A stretch of DNA of 64,000 nucleotides, taken from assembly GCF_024763615.1 (NCBI RefSeq), contig NC_077223.1, forward strand, positions 15,686,001 through 15,750,000, written 5' to 3'. Both the position numbers and the translations under genes were made by a program. This document shows, piece after piece, positions 33,601 to 44,589 of the stretch (position 1 is its first letter; each line of letters begins with the position of its first letter). The DNA is from Phlebotomus papatasi. Taxonomy: Eukaryota > Arthropoda > Insecta > Diptera > Psychodidae. Under the pieces are notes generated by a model. The model saw only the letters and a list, made by a program, of their open reading frames with translations. It had not been told where the DNA came from and ran no database searches.

Positions 33601-36600
33601 GAACACTGTGATATGGAGCAGGTTTACTCGCCTTTGGGGGTTAAGATGTTAAGATAGACCAGGAGAATGGCGAGTGCATAATGAACCCAAATAAGTGGCC
33701 TGGGTGCAGTTCCGAAAGGAATATGACCGACCCATAGACAAATTTTAAATCTTAAAATCTATCCCCCCAATTCTGAGATAAAGAAGCCTAAAAATTTAAG
33801 TTAAAGCTTTAACTTTGACACTAAAGATTTCGAATTCCAAGCTATAGGAATTTTGGATAAAATAGCCTTTAACGCCCCTAAAGAAATTTGATTATTCAAG
33901 ATGTCAAATCAAGACGTTCCAATTTTAATGGTGCATAAAGTTCCGATTTATTGTCAACAAAAAGAACAATCTCGACAGCAACAACAACAAACAAAAAAAA
34001 TTGTAAAATCAACATAAAAGAAGGATAACTTTAACCCATAATATACCTAAAAAGGGTAATATTTACACCGTTTTCGGAACAATCTGCAGGGTAAAATTAA
34101 CATTTCCGGAATGTTATTTTAACTTTTTCGGATTTTTCTCCCTCAGTGTTTATACTCTATTCAACGTTTTTAGCCATCCCCTTCCGAAACGTTGGCTGTA
34201 GAAAGGAGTAGAAGAACCAAGTCGAAATCGCGCATTAATTTTAAAAAAAATTAACTTACCAGAACATTACTGGTGTTAATGTTGACAATCGTGGCTGAAG
34301 CTTCTGAAGAACATACAAAAGCTCCCCAAACTTCATTAGGCATGTAGGGCATATCATTGATGTATTTCACATCACCTGTGCACTGACCTATGGCTTCTAA
34401 CTTGATGATCGGTTTATGGATATGACTGTCTGAAAAATATTGTTCTCCACACGACAACATCCTTTCAATATCCTGTCCAACACTTCGGATTTCTGGTCTA
34501 ACCCTGTCCGATGGACATATACCTACAACAGCCTACAAATTTTCGTCTTGCAATAAATAATAATAATAATAATAATAATAACATTATTAATATCCTAACC
34601 TTGTAGAAGAGACCGATTGCAACCATTTTTCGGTACTCTGAACATGGAGCTGGTAGTACCCAATCCAAAACCAATTCTTTCTCAAGCCTTAAACAAGCTG
34701 CTTGAATGGTAGAGTCTTTGAATAAGTTTTGATTCATCAGAAAATTTTCCGTACATGTGGCATGGGTAAAATGTGGATTAAGTCCGCCAAAGCATAATTT
34801 TGCATTGAGAACCATTGAATGATCTGCGTTGAATTTGAACAGGAAAGCGCAATTCACAAGGGCAAGGGTATTCTGGGCTCTTGACGTTACCTAAAATTCA
34901 GACCATTCAGATCAGTCTTAAAACGTTCCTTTGAAAAAATCAAGATTTTTTTTACGAACTTTGTAGCTAAAGAACTCATATTGCTTTTTCGGTAGCGAGG
35001 GAAGAGTTATTTTGACTATTATCCGATTCTTCATATTGATCTTCATGTAATCCGCAATACCAACAATCCTTATACTTCCCCCGGAAGATATTATTGTTAG
35101 GGTAGCCCCAATAGCTTCCAGTAAAATGTATATGTCTGACACAAATTCGTTATGCTGATGCTTGATTGATAGATTTCCAGCTATGGTTCCCACATTCCTC
35201 ACTGCAGGATGTGCTATCTGTTCTATATGCTTAGCAATTTGACGACAGTAGAAGAAATCACTGCGGGTTTCTGAAGCCTTACGGAGCTCGCAGATGACTT
35301 CAGTTAATGGAACATTGGCTCCAATTTGAAGCACTGTATCCACGGATATCGTTCGAAGTTCTGGTACTCCGGATATGTCAATGTAGACATCCGGATGGTC
35401 TGAATACGAAAATAAGTTTAAATACAAAAGACTGAGGGTAAATTAAGCTAATTCAAAACCTGCTTCAAATGGAAATTTTTCGCTACTCCAAATGGAAACG
35501 TCATTGTCTTCATGATAAATACAATACTAAGTTATTATATTTATATATTTTCTCTACCACGTTTCATTATTTGTTTAATTTTGTTGCAAATAAAGCGAAA
35601 ATCCATTCATATTCACAAATTTTAATTTGGTAATATCTCAGAAAAATTAAAAGTGTACTATTCACCATCGAATTTTTCATCTATTGACCATGTTTTCCAA
35701 TGAAAAACACAATGAGGTGACTCTTGTTTATCTGTTTTGTTTAACATTTTTGACATATTTCTGGCTAATTTTAGTTAAATTAAGTGCTAATATTTATTGT
35801 TAACGGTACGTAAAGTTTTCAAATGAAATAATTACCTTTTTCGTGAACAAAAAGGTTTTTTCTGAAATGATTGCAAATGCTTCAATAGGAAACCCTGGAA
35901 ATATGATTTTATGGAGAGATTTTCTTATTCTCTTAGATGAGAAAGGAGAAAATTTCAGAAATAAGACCAAATCCTGCACTCAAGAGCAACTCAACAAGGT
36001 TTTGGAAGCCTTTCGTCGCAGTTTCACTTACACTGTTTGTCTCCAATTAGAAACTTTCCCTTGTCTCCATTTGGATTAATTTGTTTCCAATTAGAATCAT
36101 CTTACGCTCGCGTGTTTTTCTTGTATTTAAGAAGTTTTCAAATTATATCTAAAGAATTTTCACTAAACAGTAACATTCTAGATGAGTCAAGGAGCAAATT
36201 TATGTAATTCTCTTCTGAAAAAATATGAACTTAATGTGTTGAATCTTCTGTCAAAGTTAAAGCGTCTGGAAATGGTTTTGAATTAGAACATTTACCCTAA
36301 TGAACAAGATATTCTCACCGTTATTAGGATAAAGTCCCCTGGCTGTATTTCCTGACACAAGAGTATATGAAAAATCTTCAATTGATAACAAAACCCGCAG
36401 AATATCCGGAACGGTATAAACCTTGTGCCATTGACCCCCATATGATAGGCATAGATGTACTTCACTGTAGCATGTTTCGAAGCATACGTTCCGTCCAATA
36501 CTACAAGATTTTGGTAAATCTTCAATGTCAGCAACAGTTCCTGGTGCATCAATAGCAAATGACTTAAAGGCATCCAAAATTGGTCGATATCCAGTGCATC

Positions 36601-39154
36601 GACAAAGGTTTCCACCAAGAACATCTTCAACCTCCCTCATGGTTACACTGTAATTTCGGGCCTCCAGCAAACCATACATAGTCATGATGAATCCAGGACT
36701 ACAGTATCCACATTGGGTACCAAATGACGAAGCCAAGTGTCTCTGTAAAATGTGAGGACCATGATTGTCCGTCTTTAGACCCTCAGCAGTCACTATATGC
36801 AATCCATGGCATGAGTAGATTGGAAAGAGGCAGGAATTCACTGACCACGAAGATAATTGCCGTGTGACTGGGTGAAGGCCATGGAGAGTAACAATACAGC
36901 AACCACAACCACCTTCTCGACACATAAATTTCGTGGCCGTTAGATTGGCATAAAGTCGAATAAATGTATTAAGTGTTGTGTCCAGAGGAACATTATCCAC
37001 AGAAACTGAAATTATTGCAAGATATAATTTGAATTAAATTCAATTATTTGTATAACAATATCGCAACATATTATGAAATTTTTCTATTCAACCATTTAAC
37101 TTTTTACTTTTTTTGTTTCATTCAAGATTCTATTAAAATTAAATTGAAGATTTATTCATCGTTTGCCAATAAAATTTCATGTACAAGTAAAGTGAAAATA
37201 AAGAAATTATTCTATTATTGAAATGAATTTATTTTCTTTTGAGTGATATTTTATATACGTATTCAGGGAACTCAGTTATAGGAGTGAGGTATTTTATTGA
37301 TCAACTTATATGCCTAAATAATTATGTAAAAGGTTAATAAGTAAAATAAAGTCGTCATTTCAATCTAATTATCAAAAATATTGTTTAGTGTGATCTACTT
37401 TAATGATTTTTATTATTACAACAATTCTTCTTTAATTAAAATTAATTTTAAACTTGAGAAATTTTAAGTGAGAGATCAAATGATTAGAGATAGCACCTTG
37501 GGGTTTTCTGGATACCATTAAACTTGAAAACTAGGATTGGCAATATATCATATTCCATCCCGAGTCCCCGGTCAAAATTCCGAAAATCCAAAATCCCGAA
37601 AAGCCAAAATCCTGAACGACAAAATCCCGAACGTTAAAGTCCCGAATTTTTAAAAGTGTCATAGTTTCTTCCATGATTGCACCTGCGCCTGTTGGAGGCA
37701 AAGGGAAATTTTCTATGCTTTGGGAAATTCTTCTACATACTGTTCGCCATATAATTTAGTCCCTATCAGGATTTTGACCATTATGAATTTTGGCTTTTCG
37801 GGATTTTGGCCTTTTGATTTTCGGAATATTGACTTTCGGAATTTTGGTTCTTCGAAATTTTGGAATCCGGGTTTTTCGCTTTCCGGGATTTTGACCCATT
37901 TAGGATTTAGGATTTTTTTTTCATTTTGACCCATTTAAGGATATCAGGCTTTTCTAAAAAAAAAGTATCAAGACTTAAGGCCTTGGTAAGGAGTATTATG
38001 GAATAGGACAAGCAAAAAAACGAGTAAAAGTAAAACAATTAAGTATGTAGGTTAAGTGTGCCAAATTTAGGCATAGTTGCTTGCAAGCGCCAAAGTCTTA
38101 AGTTTGAAATTTAATATTTTTAATACAAATTAGATTTTTTGTGACTTCTTTTTAAGAAGTGTTGATGCTTGGAACCTTGTATACAGTTTATCGTCTTTAT
38201 TTTCTTTAAAATTATTCTTAATATTTTTTTCTGAAGAAAAATGTAGATATAGCTGTGATGGCCTTGATTCTCATAGATACGTGCCCTTCCGGAATTCTTC
38301 CAAAGTCTTTTTCACATCATCTCGATCGTAGAATGGACATTTTTTGCTATTGTTTTGTATTGTATATTCTCTAGAGTTTTCAAAAACTAAAATTTTCTGG
38401 AATATTGAGGAACGAAAGAGGTGTCCGAAATTGCAAGCTGGCCGAAATTTGGTACACTTACACTATATTAAAAAAAAAGTTTAGAAAACAAATGAATTGA
38501 GATATATTTCGTTTTAGAAAAGTACTCTCATAAGTTTATTCTTTCAATTAATATTCTTTCAATTATATACTTTCAATTGACGGATTCTTAGACAGGGATA
38601 ATTGTCTTTAACTTCACATTACGCAAATCAGATTAAAATTTAAGGATTGTTTCGCAAATGATTTTTTTGGTAACATTGGAAGGAAAATTTTCTTTAGGTT
38701 GCTTATGATTTCCTCAGACTTAAATTCAGGAATTTGATGACAGATTAGAATTTCAGAAAGATTTTTGTAATAGGACTTTTGAATAAATACAATTATTTCA
38801 CTTTAGAACACCAAAATTCACTGATCTCACTTGTTCTTCAGAGATTGGACATTTCCCGTGATTAAATCTACCACTTGAAGCATACATTAGAATAATTAGA
38901 GGAAGGTGGGGCTATTTTGAGCTGTGGAGCTACATTGATATACGATTTTTTCGCATATTTCTAAAAGAAGGTGGGCCTTTCATTTATTTTATTTACTTCC
39001 ATAATTGTTTTTTATTTGTTCCATAATTGTTTGAAAGCCAATTTTCTTTTAAAATCGTATAACAATGTAGCCCTACTTCCCCCTACAATGCTAAAATATA
39101 AATCCATTACCTTTAAAGGGTGTACCATTTATTGTAAAATATATCTCCGATTTG
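30661..39154 (-). CDS. Aldehyde oxidase-type molybdo-flavoenzyme (5' end incomplete)
   Basis: Seven exons join in frame: 39154-39111, 37005-36319, 35399-34960, 34890-34600, 34532-34260, 32875-31511 and 31320-30661, about 1,252 residues. Domain order: [2Fe-2S] with CREGGCGCC; second [2Fe-2S] with CGYCSPG and CRCTGYRPI; an FAD domain with VSGNTARG and RNVGTIAGNL; a molybdopterin domain with YHFTMEPQTT, VGGAYGGK, CRSPGHVVG and VGQGLNTK. FFSYK and YHFTMEPQ place it with insect aldehyde oxidases rather than xanthine dehydrogenase. Asp (codon 30829-30831) replaces the catalytic Glu in SKAVGDPA, and the usual HGG before xExGQG reads VSG. The first exon lacks an ATG and is preceded by a good acceptor, so the start lies in an unseen exon further upstream. 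Donor GTTCGT at 34959 is weak. No frame breaks. Confidence 0.92.
31379..31493. repeat. 115-bp hairpin MITE within an aldehyde oxidase intron
   Basis: CAGAGGTGTACAAAAACCGT is inverted at the right end (ACGGTTTTTGCACGCCTCTG), with paired arms of about 45 bp. It makes up most of the 190-nt intron and ends 18 bp before exon 6. Confidence 0.8.
33310..33480 (+). mobile_element. tRNA-derived SINE in aldehyde oxidase intron 5
   Basis: The head has an A-box-like GATCAGTGGATAGAATAG, a tRNA-like anticodon arm around GCTCTATGACC, and a B box GGGTTCGAGACTA. An unrelated body follows, ending in an A-rich run near 33472. It differs from the SINE at 12621-12883 beyond the tRNA head. Confidence 0.6.
34045..34147 (+). 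repeat. Second copy of the window-edge repeat (1-102)
   Basis: Shares AGGGTAAAATTAACATTTCC and GGAATGTTATTTTAAC with bases 45-80 of the window. It lies in aldehyde oxidase intron 5 and is followed by the CCGAAACGTTGGC relic. Confidence 0.65.
35435..36298 (+). mobile_element. TA-type DNA element with a pogo-like HTH remnant, copy 1
   Basis: AGGGTAAATTAAGCTAATTC at the left is opposed by the complement AGGGTAAATGTTCTAATTC at the right. The element fills nearly all of aldehyde oxidase intron 2 (36318-35400). A plus-strand open frame at about 35843-36079 includes NKTKSCTQEQLNKVLEAFRR, resembling the start of HTH_psq domains in pogo-type transposases, and then decays. Words such as CAAATGGAAAC and TCCAATTAGAA recur near the ends. 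A copy in opposite orientation is at 39707-40787. Confidence 0.65.
37560..37940. repeat. AAAATCCCGAAAGCC short-word array (copy 2)
   Basis: The left arm has GTCAAAATTCCGAAAATCC, CAAAATCCCGAAAAGCC and similar; the right arm has the complement series ending GGGATTTTGACCC. It lies in aldehyde oxidase intron 1. Confidence 0.75.
38048..38465. repeat. MITE, TAGGGTAAGTGTGCCAAAT family (copy 2)
   Basis: TAGGTTAAGTGTGCCAAATT and the inverted AAATTTGGTACACTTACACTA form the ends. The interior resembles 30128-30558 in opposite orientation. It lies in aldehyde oxidase intron 1. Confidence 0.75.
38897..39085. repeat. MITE with GGAAGGTGGGGC ends
   Basis: TAGAGGAAGGTGGGGCTATT is opposed at the right by TGTAGCCCTACTTCCCCCTA. 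It belongs to the same loose group as 46989-47151 and 59980-60201. It ends 25 bp inside the intron border of the first visible aldehyde oxidase exon. Confidence 0.65.
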
Positions 39155-39706
39155 CTTAAAAAAATAAGAAAATACACCTATTAATAACACATAACTTTTT
39201 TTACAGTTTTGTAAAATTTACTTTTCTTTCACATATCCTCTAGTAATTTTTCTGCTTATATCATTGCCCATCCCTTAATAATTTTTTTCTTGAAAACTAA
39301 ATCGAACTTCACTGTGTGATATCTGAAGTAAAACTGAAGAAATAATTCAAAAAAAATATACTGAAGAAGCCGAAGAGACATCATGAAAATCATTTTATTG
39401 GTCCAAGAGCTTGATGTTACAATATTTATCTATAAAATTTCTACTCTAGTAATTTTTAGGAATCGCTGAATGTTCTTAATTGGAGAATTTGCAGAGACAA
39501 CAGTTTACTTCATTTTGGAACTGAAAGCGACAAAAAATTTAATTACTATTTTCTTTTATTCCAAGAAACAATATCTTATAAAATTCAATTTTGCTGAATC
39601 AATTGTGTAATGAAATTGTTTTTTTTTTTATTTTATGAAAATAAAGGAGACAATAGGATGAAGCAGGTAACTTCCCACACTGAGTTTTTGCATAAAAAAC
39701 TGGACT

Positions 39707-40787
39707 TAGATTAACTCTTTCCGGACCGCAGCATATGCTGCAAGCCAATTTCACCATCTTTTAAACAAAAATATCTAAGTTCAGGAATTAATTGAGGTCC
39801 TACAAAAAATATCTTACATTTGGACATCCCTATAGTTTGTAATCATCCACATGAATAGGATTTTTATCAGTTCTGAATAATTAAAAAACATTGTTTTTCA
39901 CAGAACATTCATATGCTGCTTTGGGTACTCAGAGTCCCAAAAGAGACGAGAGAGTTAAATGTCCTAATTCAAAATCATTTCCAGACGCTTTATTTTTGAC
40001 AGAAGATTCAACACATTGATTAAGTTCAAGTTTTTCTGAAGAGAATTACATAAATTTGCTCCTTGACTCATCTAGAATGTTACTGTTTAGTGAAAATTCT
40101 TTAGATATAATCTGAAAACTTCTTAAATACAAGAAAAATATGCGAGTGGAAAATGCTTCTAATGGAAACAAATTAATTCAAATGGAGACAAGGGAAAGTT
40201 TCTAATTAGAGACAAACAGTGTAAGTGAAACCGCGACGAAAGGCTTCCAAAACCTTGTTGAGTTGCTCTTGAATGCAGGATTTGTTCTTATTCCTGGTCT
40301 TTTCACCTTTATCATCTAAAACAATAAGAAAATCTCTGCAAAAAAAATCATATTTCCAGGATTTCCTATTGAAGCATTTGCAGACACTTCAGAAAAACCC
40401 TTTTTGTTCACGAAATAGGTAATTAATTTGAAAACTTCGTGTACCGTTAATTATCCAGAAATGTGATATAAATGTTGGACAAAACGAATAAAAAACAGTC
40501 ACCTCATTGTGTTTTTTATTGAAAAACAAGGTCGATCGATAAAAAATTCGATGGTGAAAAGGTACATTTTTAATTTTTGATAGAAATTAACAAATTAAAA
40601 ATTGTAAATATGAATGGATTTTCGCTTTATTTTGAGCAAAATTAACTAAATAATGAAACTGAGGTATAGAAAATATATAAATATAGCAATTTAGTACTGT
40701 ATTTATCATGAAAACTGTGACGTTTCCATTTGGAGTAGCGAAAAATTTCAATTTGAAGCAGGTTTTGAATTAGCTTAATTTACCCTA
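39707..40787 (-). mobile_element. TA-type DNA element with HTH remnant, copy 2 (interrupted)
   Basis: Reverse-complement relative of 35435-36298. Its left end TAGATTAA is split from ATGTCCTAATTC by the 240-bp TTAA MITE at 39715-39954. The HTH-like frame is present on the minus strand at about 40400-40210 but broken by small changes. Its right end CCCTA shares a TA with the next MITE, which starts at 40788. Confidence 0.65.
39715..39954 (+). mobile_element. TTAA-target MITE, copy 2 (nested)
   Basis: Exact TTAA at 39711-39714 and 39955-39958. Ends CTCTTTCCGGACCGCAGCAT and AGTCCCAAAAGAGACGAGAG. It is inserted into the terminus of the older element at 39707-40787. Confidence 0.8.
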
Positions 40788-41043
40788 TAGGGTAAAGTGG
40801 TACAAGTTGGACAGTGGTACAAGTTGGACGATAATGGTACAATTTGGACAGGGCTTTTTGTATTGATAAATTTAGTATTTCATTTTTGTTTGTATATTTT
40901 TAATGCTTTAATTTTATAATTTGGTTCCTTGTGCTTAAAAACAAATTTTGTACTGTATTTATCAAGAAAAAAGCCATGTCCAACTTGTACCGTCGAATTG
41001 TCCAACTTGTAACACTAATTCCAAATTATATCACTTTACCCTA
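40788..41043. repeat. MITE, TAGGGTAAAGTGGTACAAG family (copy 2)
   Basis: TAGGGTAAAGTGGTACAAGT and the inverted TATATCACTTTACCCTA form the ends. The word GGTACAAGTTGGAC occurs three times near the left end, once as GGTACAATTTGGAC. It abuts the preceding element. Confidence 0.8.
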
Positions 41044-41400
41044 CTCGTTTGGATTACTTTATCTATCGACTATTTGAATATATATTAGTTCAATTGAAGT
41101 GGAATTAATTTTCTACATTCGAATTTCACTGTAAATGAAACAATTTAAATGTTTAACGTCTAATATTAAACCTAAAATGACACAATTGAAAAGACTACAA
41201 AAAATAAATTGTTGATATTCTAAAGTTTTATTGTTAATAGACATTGTTATTACAATTGCAGAGACATCAACATTTTTACACAATGTTTTTACATGTTCTT
41301 TGTAATAAAATGCCAAGAGAAGAAAGTAAATATATCTTTCGACCCTGGACGTTGTTCTTTTTCTCCCATCTCACCCCAACTTTCCTTGAGATTTTAGGAT

Positions 41401-41407
41401 TTATAAG
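41401..41407 (+). promoter_or_regulatory. TATA box of the Cys-rich secreted protein gene
   Basis: TTATAAG lies 93 bases upstream of the ATG at 41500. The expected start at about 41430 is followed by a short leader. Confidence 0.45.
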
Positions 41408-41499
41408 TGTTAAGAGTGCTTTAGCTTGTCATTTGATCGTTTCTACTTCACTTGGGGATTTCTCACTGAAAGAAAAAAATCATTGTTTAATCGATCAAG

Positions 41500-42004
41500 A
41501 TGAGAGCAAAATTTCTTCTCATCTCTGTGATTCTAATTATAGCACTACAGGTGATTTATCATTTTAGGATTTTGTTAAAATAATTATTTTAATGGTAATT
41601 TTTTTGTATAATTTCAGAGTGTTTGTGGGTGTTTTTGTCGTAACAATGCAATGTGCAATTGTGGACCACGGGCCAGATTGAGGCTCAATAAACCACGAAA
41701 TATCGTTGCAGTAATTCAACCTTTGCCACAGAATCAAGTTATCAATCCCAATATCTGTCGCTGTGGATGTGGACAACCTCTTATGCCACCCTTGCCAGCC
41801 CTGCCAACAATCAATCCAATTCTTCCTGATACGCCGGATTTGGTGCAGGACTTGGATCAGACAGCCTTTGGAGCCCGATGCCTCTGCTCGAAACAAGTAC
41901 GCCTCCCTAATATTCCAAATCCTCTTAATCCTAGCCGAAGTATTTGTGGTTGTGGTCTGACAACATGTGCCATTATTTCTCCATATCGAGAAGATCTTGC
42001 ATAA
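41500..42004 (+). CDS. Small secreted Cys-rich protein with CxC motifs (isoform A)
   Basis: Exon 1 (41500-41550) encodes 17 hydrophobic residues, MRAKFLLISVILIIALQ. After a 67-nt intron, exon 2 (41618-42004) adds 128 residues: CGCFCRNNAMCNCGPR, a Pro/Ile/Leu linker, ICRCGCGQP, CLCSKQ, and ICGCGLTTC before the stop. The repeated CxC and CxCxC spacing and the Pro-rich spacer suggest a disulfide-linked extracellular protein. Eggshell or another secreted matrix is an inference only. AATAAA at 42060-42065 follows the stop. A second downstream exon (42150-42455) can be joined to the same first exon or to an internal donor. Family not recognised. Confidence 0.75.
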
Positions 42005-42149
42005 ATCACTAGTATTTCCTTAAAAAGTTTCTTGTAAAATTTTCCATGAGATTTTAATGAATAAATGTACTGTTGCAAGCCACAACCATTGTTGCTTTTA
42101 CTATAAATCTACCTGGAGCTTTATTCTTAATCCCACTTCTTTGCTACAG

Positions 42150-42455
42150 TCGGATGATTTAGACCGATTTGCTCCAGATAACTTACCCCCAATCGCACCA
42201 CAGTTACTAACTCCTGAAATTCTTTCACCGGAAACCCTACCACCTGGAACACCATATTGGACGGTCAATGCAGCGGGGAATCTTCAGTTCATCCCGGCGA
42301 ATGCTCCGATGCAGAATTTGCCGGATTATCTTGAGAACCCTATTGAAGCTGTGGAGGAAAAAATTGAGGAGAAACAGAATTTTTTAAGATATATCAACGG
42401 AATTTTGCTCTCCAAAGCTGATAATATCTTATCACCTCTGTTTTATAATAAATAA
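42150..42455 (+). CDS. Alternative last exon of the same secreted protein gene
   Basis: A strong acceptor (ttctttgctacag) opens a 101-codon frame beginning SDDLDRFAPDNLPPI and rich in Pro, Leu, Asn and Glu, with no Cys. No signal peptide or start lies just upstream, but the phase is zero and fits both the signal exon ending at 41550 (product 118 residues) and an internal donor CAA|gtacgc at 41896 in exon 2 (product 211 residues). Its own AATAAATAAA stands at the stop codon (about 42448). An independent gene with an unseen first exon is less likely, because 42005-42149 holds no signal-like start. Confidence 0.6.
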   Translation, partial: SDDLDRFAPDNLPPIAPQLLTPEILSPETLPPGTPYWTVNAAGNLQFIPANAPMQNLPDYLENPIEAVEEKIEEKQNFLRYINGILLSKADNILSPLFYNK

Positions 42456-42698
42456 AATGTGTCAACAGTGGTAAAATACCAAGTTCAAATAAAAGAAGGT
42501 TTGCTTTTCGATGCTTTTATTTTACTTTTCTTGCAATTTCATTTCTTTAACACATGCATTAAATAAAGAAAAGCTTGCATAGGTAGAAATGTTACCAAAA
42601 GTATGAAGGAAATACAGAAATTAAAAAGCTGATGTATGTCTCTGGAAAAAGTGTCTTATAGCAAAATAAAACTTTTTGCGGAAGAAAAGAGTCAGTGG

Positions 42699-42705
42699 TA
42701 TAAAA
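42699..42705 (+). promoter_or_regulatory. TATA box of the 463-residue secreted protein gene
   Basis: TATAAAA lies 82 bases before the ATG at 42781, in GTCAGTGGTATAAAACCGC. Predicted start near 42730 (TCATAATCATCATT). Confidence 0.6.
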
Positions 42706-42780
42706 CCGCATGTTCTTAGCTCATAATCATCATTGGCCACTAGCAGTCCAGCTGCGTGTGATAAGTGAATCGTGTCCAAG

Positions 42781-44236
42781 ATGAATTTCTCCGTATTTGG
42801 TATCATCCTGATTGCACTAAAATTAACCAGTGCGTTCAGCGATAGAGTTTTCCGACGTGATGTTCCAGCTGAAGAAAATCTGCGCGACAATTGGTACAAT
42901 ATGGATCAAGAACTAGACGGGTCTCACCCCGATCAGGGTATCGCCCCAGCGCACTTCAGTATCAATCTCCACATGGAGTTCCCTCAGCCTTCCCGAGAAG
43001 GAGAGAAAATGTAAGTTTTTCTGGAAGTCTATCCTCCTCTTCAATATTTAACACCGTCCTCTTTCTTGTCCTAGGACACCAATTGTCAAGAATCCAATGT
43101 GGATTGACAAACTGGCCATCATCAAGGCTCCACCAATGATGCCAACGATGCTGGAAGATCCCGTAGACGACATCATCCCTATAAATTACAGAAGTCGCTC
43201 AATGGATCGCGATGCTTACCAGATGATGAAGATTCGCCGACGTCGGTCAACACAGCAGAACACCAAAAAATCTACTCGTCAGTCAGACAAAAAGTCCAAG
43301 TTCAAGGCTTGGTTGGAGAGTAAGATGGATAAGAAGCTGGGTGAGAAAATTTCCGAGAGGTTTAGTAAACTCAAGAAGCCAGCCTTGAATCGCCAGACCC
43401 GTTCAGTGGAGCAGAATCACATCACAGAGAGTAAGGAAGAGGAGGAAAATCGTATCAATAGGGCATCAAACTGTTCAAATTGTGGAGGACTCAACCAGGC
43501 ATGTCCATTTTGTCATTCTCCCTTCCTAATTGGACCAATCTATCCACCTCGACCACAATTCATTGAAATTGTCAATGGTGAACCAAGGACCTACATTCCT
43601 GGATCACATCCCTCAAGCATCGTAGGAGCATCTCCACGATATATTTACGATCAACTTGGTCACAAGTATCTGGAACGGGATGGAATGCTGCAAATTCTTC
43701 CACCACCTATTGTTGACTCCCCAATTGTTGCCATACCACCTAACTATGACTACATGCAGATGCTGTCTGAAACAATTCAGAGATATCCTCACTTCCATAC
43801 ATCTCACCGACTTGAAGATGGTTATCTCACTGATGATCTTATTCAACAAACCAAGGATGTTCTGGATCTCATCAAGGGTCTCACAAAATCCCAAAACTAT
43901 GACAAAAATCATCAGAAGAGACATACACATAAGTACAATGCCAATAAGGATGGTGTTACAGAAACAATTGTTGAGGAAGATGAACTGCATGCCCTTCTGA
44001 TGGAAGATGAGCAAGACTTTGAGAAGTACCTGAAACAGATTGGATACAACGGCGATATTGGAACATTCGAAATGCCAAATATGGAGACGAATGACCAAAA
44101 TCCAGTATCTCAGAGTATCTTCTACGATACTTCCATGAGTGCTAGCCAACTCACTGTTCCGAGTGCAAAGAAACCCCAGCACCATACATCAGGAACAACC
44201 CTTAAGCAAGGTAGTCAGGTGTATAAGCACCATTAG
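42781..44236 (+). CDS. Secreted polybasic protein with furin-type sites and a CxxC pair
   Basis: Exons 42781-43010 and 43075-44236 join in frame to give 463 residues. Signal peptide (about 1-18), then RVFRRD, a possible propeptide cut. Residues 131-134 are RRRR and 183-186 RQTR, both followed by Ser, as in furin sites. Between them is a 52-residue segment with net charge of about +12, including an amphipathic-looking stretch KAWLESKMDKKLGEKISERF. The only four cysteines form CSNC-6-CPFC (residues 210-223), suited to two disulfides or one metal site. The C-terminal half is acidic or His-rich. The start is the ATG after the TATA box; the in-frame GTG upstream is not used. AATAAA at 44258-44263. 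Family not recognised; an eggshell or peptide-precursor role is conjecture. Confidence 0.85.
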
Positions 44237-44353
44237 AATATTACTACATGCGATATTAATAAAATGATAGGTGATAAAAAAATTTCTTATTCTTGTTCTT
44301 ATTTCATTTGAAGATGAATAAAGTTAATGAATTAAAAAATTGATGTTTTTTAA

Positions 44354-44580
44354 CTCTTCCTGGACCGCAGCATATGCTGCGGTCTAAGCAGGAATATCTA
44401 AGCTCAGGAATTAATTGAGGTCCTACAAAAAATATCTTACATTTGGACATCCTTATGGTTTGTAATCATCCACATGAATAGGATTTTTATCAGTTCTGAA
44501 TAATTAAAAAAAAACATTGTTTTTCACAGAACATTCATATGCTGCTTTGGGTATTCAGAGTCCCAAAAGAGACGAAAGAG
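44354..44580 (+). mobile_element. TTAA-target MITE, copy 3
   Basis: TTAA at 44350-44353 and 44581-44584. Ends CTCTTCCTGGACCGCAGCAT and AGTCCCAAAAGAGACGAAAG. Same orientation as copy 2. Confidence 0.8.
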
Positions 44581-44589
44581 TTAATGATA

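Noticed and set aside
34558..34582. (TAA)n microsatellite in an aldehyde oxidase intron
   Set aside because: Ordinary short simple repeat; noted only because it makes a low-complexity open frame.
30661..39154. Xanthine dehydrogenase (rosy) identity
   Set aside because: The substrate-site sequence YHFTMEPQTT and the FFSYK segment fit insect aldehyde oxidases, and xanthine dehydrogenase-specific motifs are missing.
43613..44185. 190-codon minus-strand frame
   Set aside because: Antisense shadow of the well-supported secreted-protein exon; no start context or homology.
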